Assembly (NCBI GenBank): GCA_001179505.1
Contig: CDMY01000340.1
Span: 49,259 to 113,258 of the forward strand
Origin: Vitrella brassicaformis
Lineage: Eukaryota; Sar; Vitrellaceae
Length of the DNA stretch: 64,000 nucleotides
Direction: 5' to 3'
Below, piece after piece: positions 62,169-64,000 of this stretch. Each line of letters begins with the position of its first letter. The first letter of the stretch is position 1. The position numbers were made by a program, and so were the translations under genes. The notes under the pieces were generated by a model that ran no database searches, had not been told where the DNA came from, and saw only the letters and a program-made list of their open reading frames with translations.

Positions 62169-63147
62169 GTGAGCATCTAAGTCGTTTCTTCCGGCGTACG
62201 GTTCACACATGACATGCATCCACACATCCGTTTATCGTCCCCCACTCCACCACACGCGCCACACCAGTACCACCACCGCCCAGCCATGCCATGCCATGAC
62301 TGGTCATTCCCTCCTCCCTCCCTCCCTCCCTCACCCACACGCTTATGGCTGTCTGCCTCTCTGGCTGCCTGGCTGTCTGGTCATCATCATACTGACCAGG
62401 TCTGCCTTCCGTGGGATGGATGTTCGTATGCCTAGCGAAGGGGAAGTTCAGGGCAGGGGGAAGGAGAGCAAAGGACCAGACCAGACGAGGGAGGAAGGCC
62501 TTCAAGGCCACCTACCTACCCTCTCACCACACCCATTGACCACACCATCGATCCATATCATCACCCTTTTCCTTCCTCGTTGCAGTGAGCGAGTCAGTCA
62601 GTAGTGGGGGCAATCACGAAGGTTGTCTGGCTGGTTTGGTTGCAGCATGCGGGCGAGCGACCGGGCGAGTGTGTTTGTATGGATGGATGGATGGATGGAT
62701 GGCACCTGTGTATGTCTCCATCCATCCATCCGTCCATCCATCCCCTCTCCCCTCCCCCCGTCCATAGGTCGTCGACTGGTCGTTTACGGGGTGGCTGGCT
62801 GGTTGATTTGGGTTGGTTTGGACGCATCGAGTGCATTCAAGGACGGACGCATGTGAGCGAGTGATCGACTGGCTGGCTGCAGGCATCATGCTGCATGGTA
62901 TGTGTGTGTGTTTGGAGAAGGACACCGACAGACTACCACGTGTAGCATCTCATCTCTCTCATTTAAACAGGGAAGTTGGTTCGAGTACACACAGACGAGA
63001 AGAGCGAGTCAGTCCAGTCGGTCATTCCATTCACATGATAATATGGACATCATCCAATCCAAGTCAGTCACCCCACGAAGACCACACCACCAGCGGCAAC
63101 CATCCTCCCCTCCCTCCCTTCCTCCCTGGCCCTCGCCACTCGGCCAT
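62169..63147. other. Intergenic region between convergent genes
   Basis: About 1 kb between the Myb (+) and RPB10 (-) stops. It is filled with (CCCT)n near 62316, (ATGG)n/(CATC)n inverted blocks at 62681-62741 and (CTGG)n. The ATGG and CATC blocks are reverse complements and could pair. No gene is supported. Confidence 0.55.
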
Positions 63148-63593
63148 TCAGTAGTCGGTCCTCTTCTCGTACACTGAGAGGGAGGGAGGACACACAGCAG
63201 AGCAGAGGGAGAGCGAATAGACAGACAGACAGAAACAAACGGCCGTGTCGTCTTATGTGTGTGTCGGCTGTCGTGTGGGTGCCGGTGCATGTGGGTGTGG
63301 CTGGCTCACTGTTGTAGTTGAGCAGCTTGGAGATGAGGTCTGCGTGCGTCAGGAGCATCCGCCGGCAGCAGTACCGATTCAGATTCAGCTCATTCAGCGC
63401 CTCCCTGCATCAGCCAGACAGACAGACAGGCAGGCAGGCAGACACAAACAGGCGATGAATGACACTCTATGTATGTGGTGCGTGTCCCAAGTACCTACCC
63501 TTCTGTCTTGTCAGCAGCGATGAGGTGGACGTATTTCTCCCACAGATGGCCGATGACCTTCCCACACGTGAAGCACCGCACGGGAATTATCAT
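63148..63593 (-). CDS. RPB10: RNA polymerase subunit RPB10 (RPABC5)
   Basis: Three exons (63499-63593, 63310-63404, 63148-63173) sum to 216 nt, 71 aa, the normal size. RPB10 is a small zinc-binding subunit shared by RNA polymerases I, II and III. It begins [15 protein letters not shown], the near-invariant N-terminus, with the first Cys pair. Exon 2 has [18 protein letters not shown], the second Cys pair, and [13 protein letters not shown], the conserved last helix. The final exon adds only MYEKRTDY, which replaces the usual short variable tail. Splicing at GAAGG|gtaggt creates the conserved TEGEAL. Confidence 0.97.
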
Positions 63594-63696
63594 GGCTCTT
63601 TGCCAACAGATCTGGCGCGAGTAGAGACGACCTATGCCATGCGCACAGAGATCCCCCTTCTCCCTTTGACTTTTCTGAGTCTGCGAGCTCAGCTCG

Positions 63697-64000
63697 CTAG
63701 TGCTTCCGTGAAACCGCTCTCGTCACTCATGCCTCCACCGCCGCTCCCACCTACGACGTGCACACCCTTGCCCCGGTCGCCGTTCCCCGAGTGTCTGCAC
63801 GTGATTATACCGAGAGAGTGCACACACTCAACGAGGCTGTTGATCTCTTTCCCCCATCCGCCCCATCCTCTCGCCCCCCTCGACCGACGCCCAACCGACG
63901 CCAACGTCGCAGTGGGCCGATACAGCAGGCGGCACCCCTTCTGCCGCATCCGCAGACGTATCCGCAGACGTATCCGCAGCCGCCATCGGGTGCAGCGAGC
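63697..64000 (+). CDS. Possible 5' part of a gene running off the window
   Basis: A frame open from just after a TAG at about 63698 to the window end. It reads [16 protein letters not shown] and [18 protein letters not shown], followed by a Pro-rich stretch containing a tandem [10 protein letters not shown]. It lacks an internal Met, so it would need an upstream spliced start or another start. A competing frame with Met (from about 63729) and an 86-codon minus-strand frame overlap it. Composition favours the first frame, but the evidence is weak. If real, it would be divergent from RPB10. Confidence 0.25.

Overview
The window is nuclear DNA from a GC-rich, intron-dense eukaryote. Coding exons are joined by GT-AG introns, mostly about 60 to 120 nt, and most of the rest is packed with tetranucleotide repeats such as (CTGT)n, (CATC)n and (ATGG)n. 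A voltage-sensor adenylyl cyclase of the type known from ciliates and apicomplexans, together with the general sequence style, suggests an alveolate. A chromerid such as Vitrella is my best guess, by inference only. I found no tRNA, rRNA, CRISPR array or intact transposon.

Layout. 1-1673 (+): 3' part of an unrecognised acidic-tailed protein. 1674-8016: repeat-rich region without a supportable gene. 8017-9624 (-): TBC Rab-GAP gene whose core exon is damaged. 9762-11709 (+): phosphoacetylglucosamine mutase (PGM3/AGM1). 12188-17106 (+): 1,032-aa membrane adenylyl cyclase with an S4 voltage sensor. 18377-28496 (-): SCC2/Nipped-B cohesin loader with about 30 exons. 28708-29135 (+): small single-pass membrane protein. 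31237-32952 (-): START-domain lipid-binding protein. 33204-34355 (-): ZCCHC10-like zinc-knuckle protein. 34667-48640 (+): one 23-exon gene for a 3,966-aa transmembrane protein. Its ectodomain has a signal peptide, an FG-GAP-like propeller, Calx-beta-like repeats, PSI-like Cys modules and a CUB domain. It has one membrane span and a cytosolic RING-H2 finger. 50088-50748 (-): secreted Cys-rich protein. 51261-55997 (-): F-box/kelch protein. 56778-57458 (-): 3-hydroxyacyl-CoA dehydratase. 57640-59705 (+): SPRTN DNA-protein crosslink protease. 60000-62168 (+): two-repeat Myb-like protein. 63148-63593 (-): RNA polymerase subunit RPB10. 63697-64000 (+): possible start of another gene.

Splice models were built by hand from consensus sites and reading phase. 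Summed exon lengths are exact multiples of three for PGM3, the cyclase, the START protein, ZCCHC10, the giant RING protein, the Cys-rich protein, SPRTN, Myb and RPB10, which is strong internal support. The SCC2 and F-box/kelch models were followed exon by exon but not summed.

The genes form no single pathway. They cover signalling (cyclase, Rab-GAP, START), chromosome biology (SCC2, SPRTN, Myb, RPB10), lipid and glycan metabolism (HACD, PGM3) and ubiquitin-linked functions (RING, F-box, the UBZ of SPRTN). Four gene pairs are head to head across 137 to 311 bp. The most notable item is the giant receptor-like RING ligase. The broken TBC core and the lack of a K+ selectivity filter in the cyclase also deserve attention.
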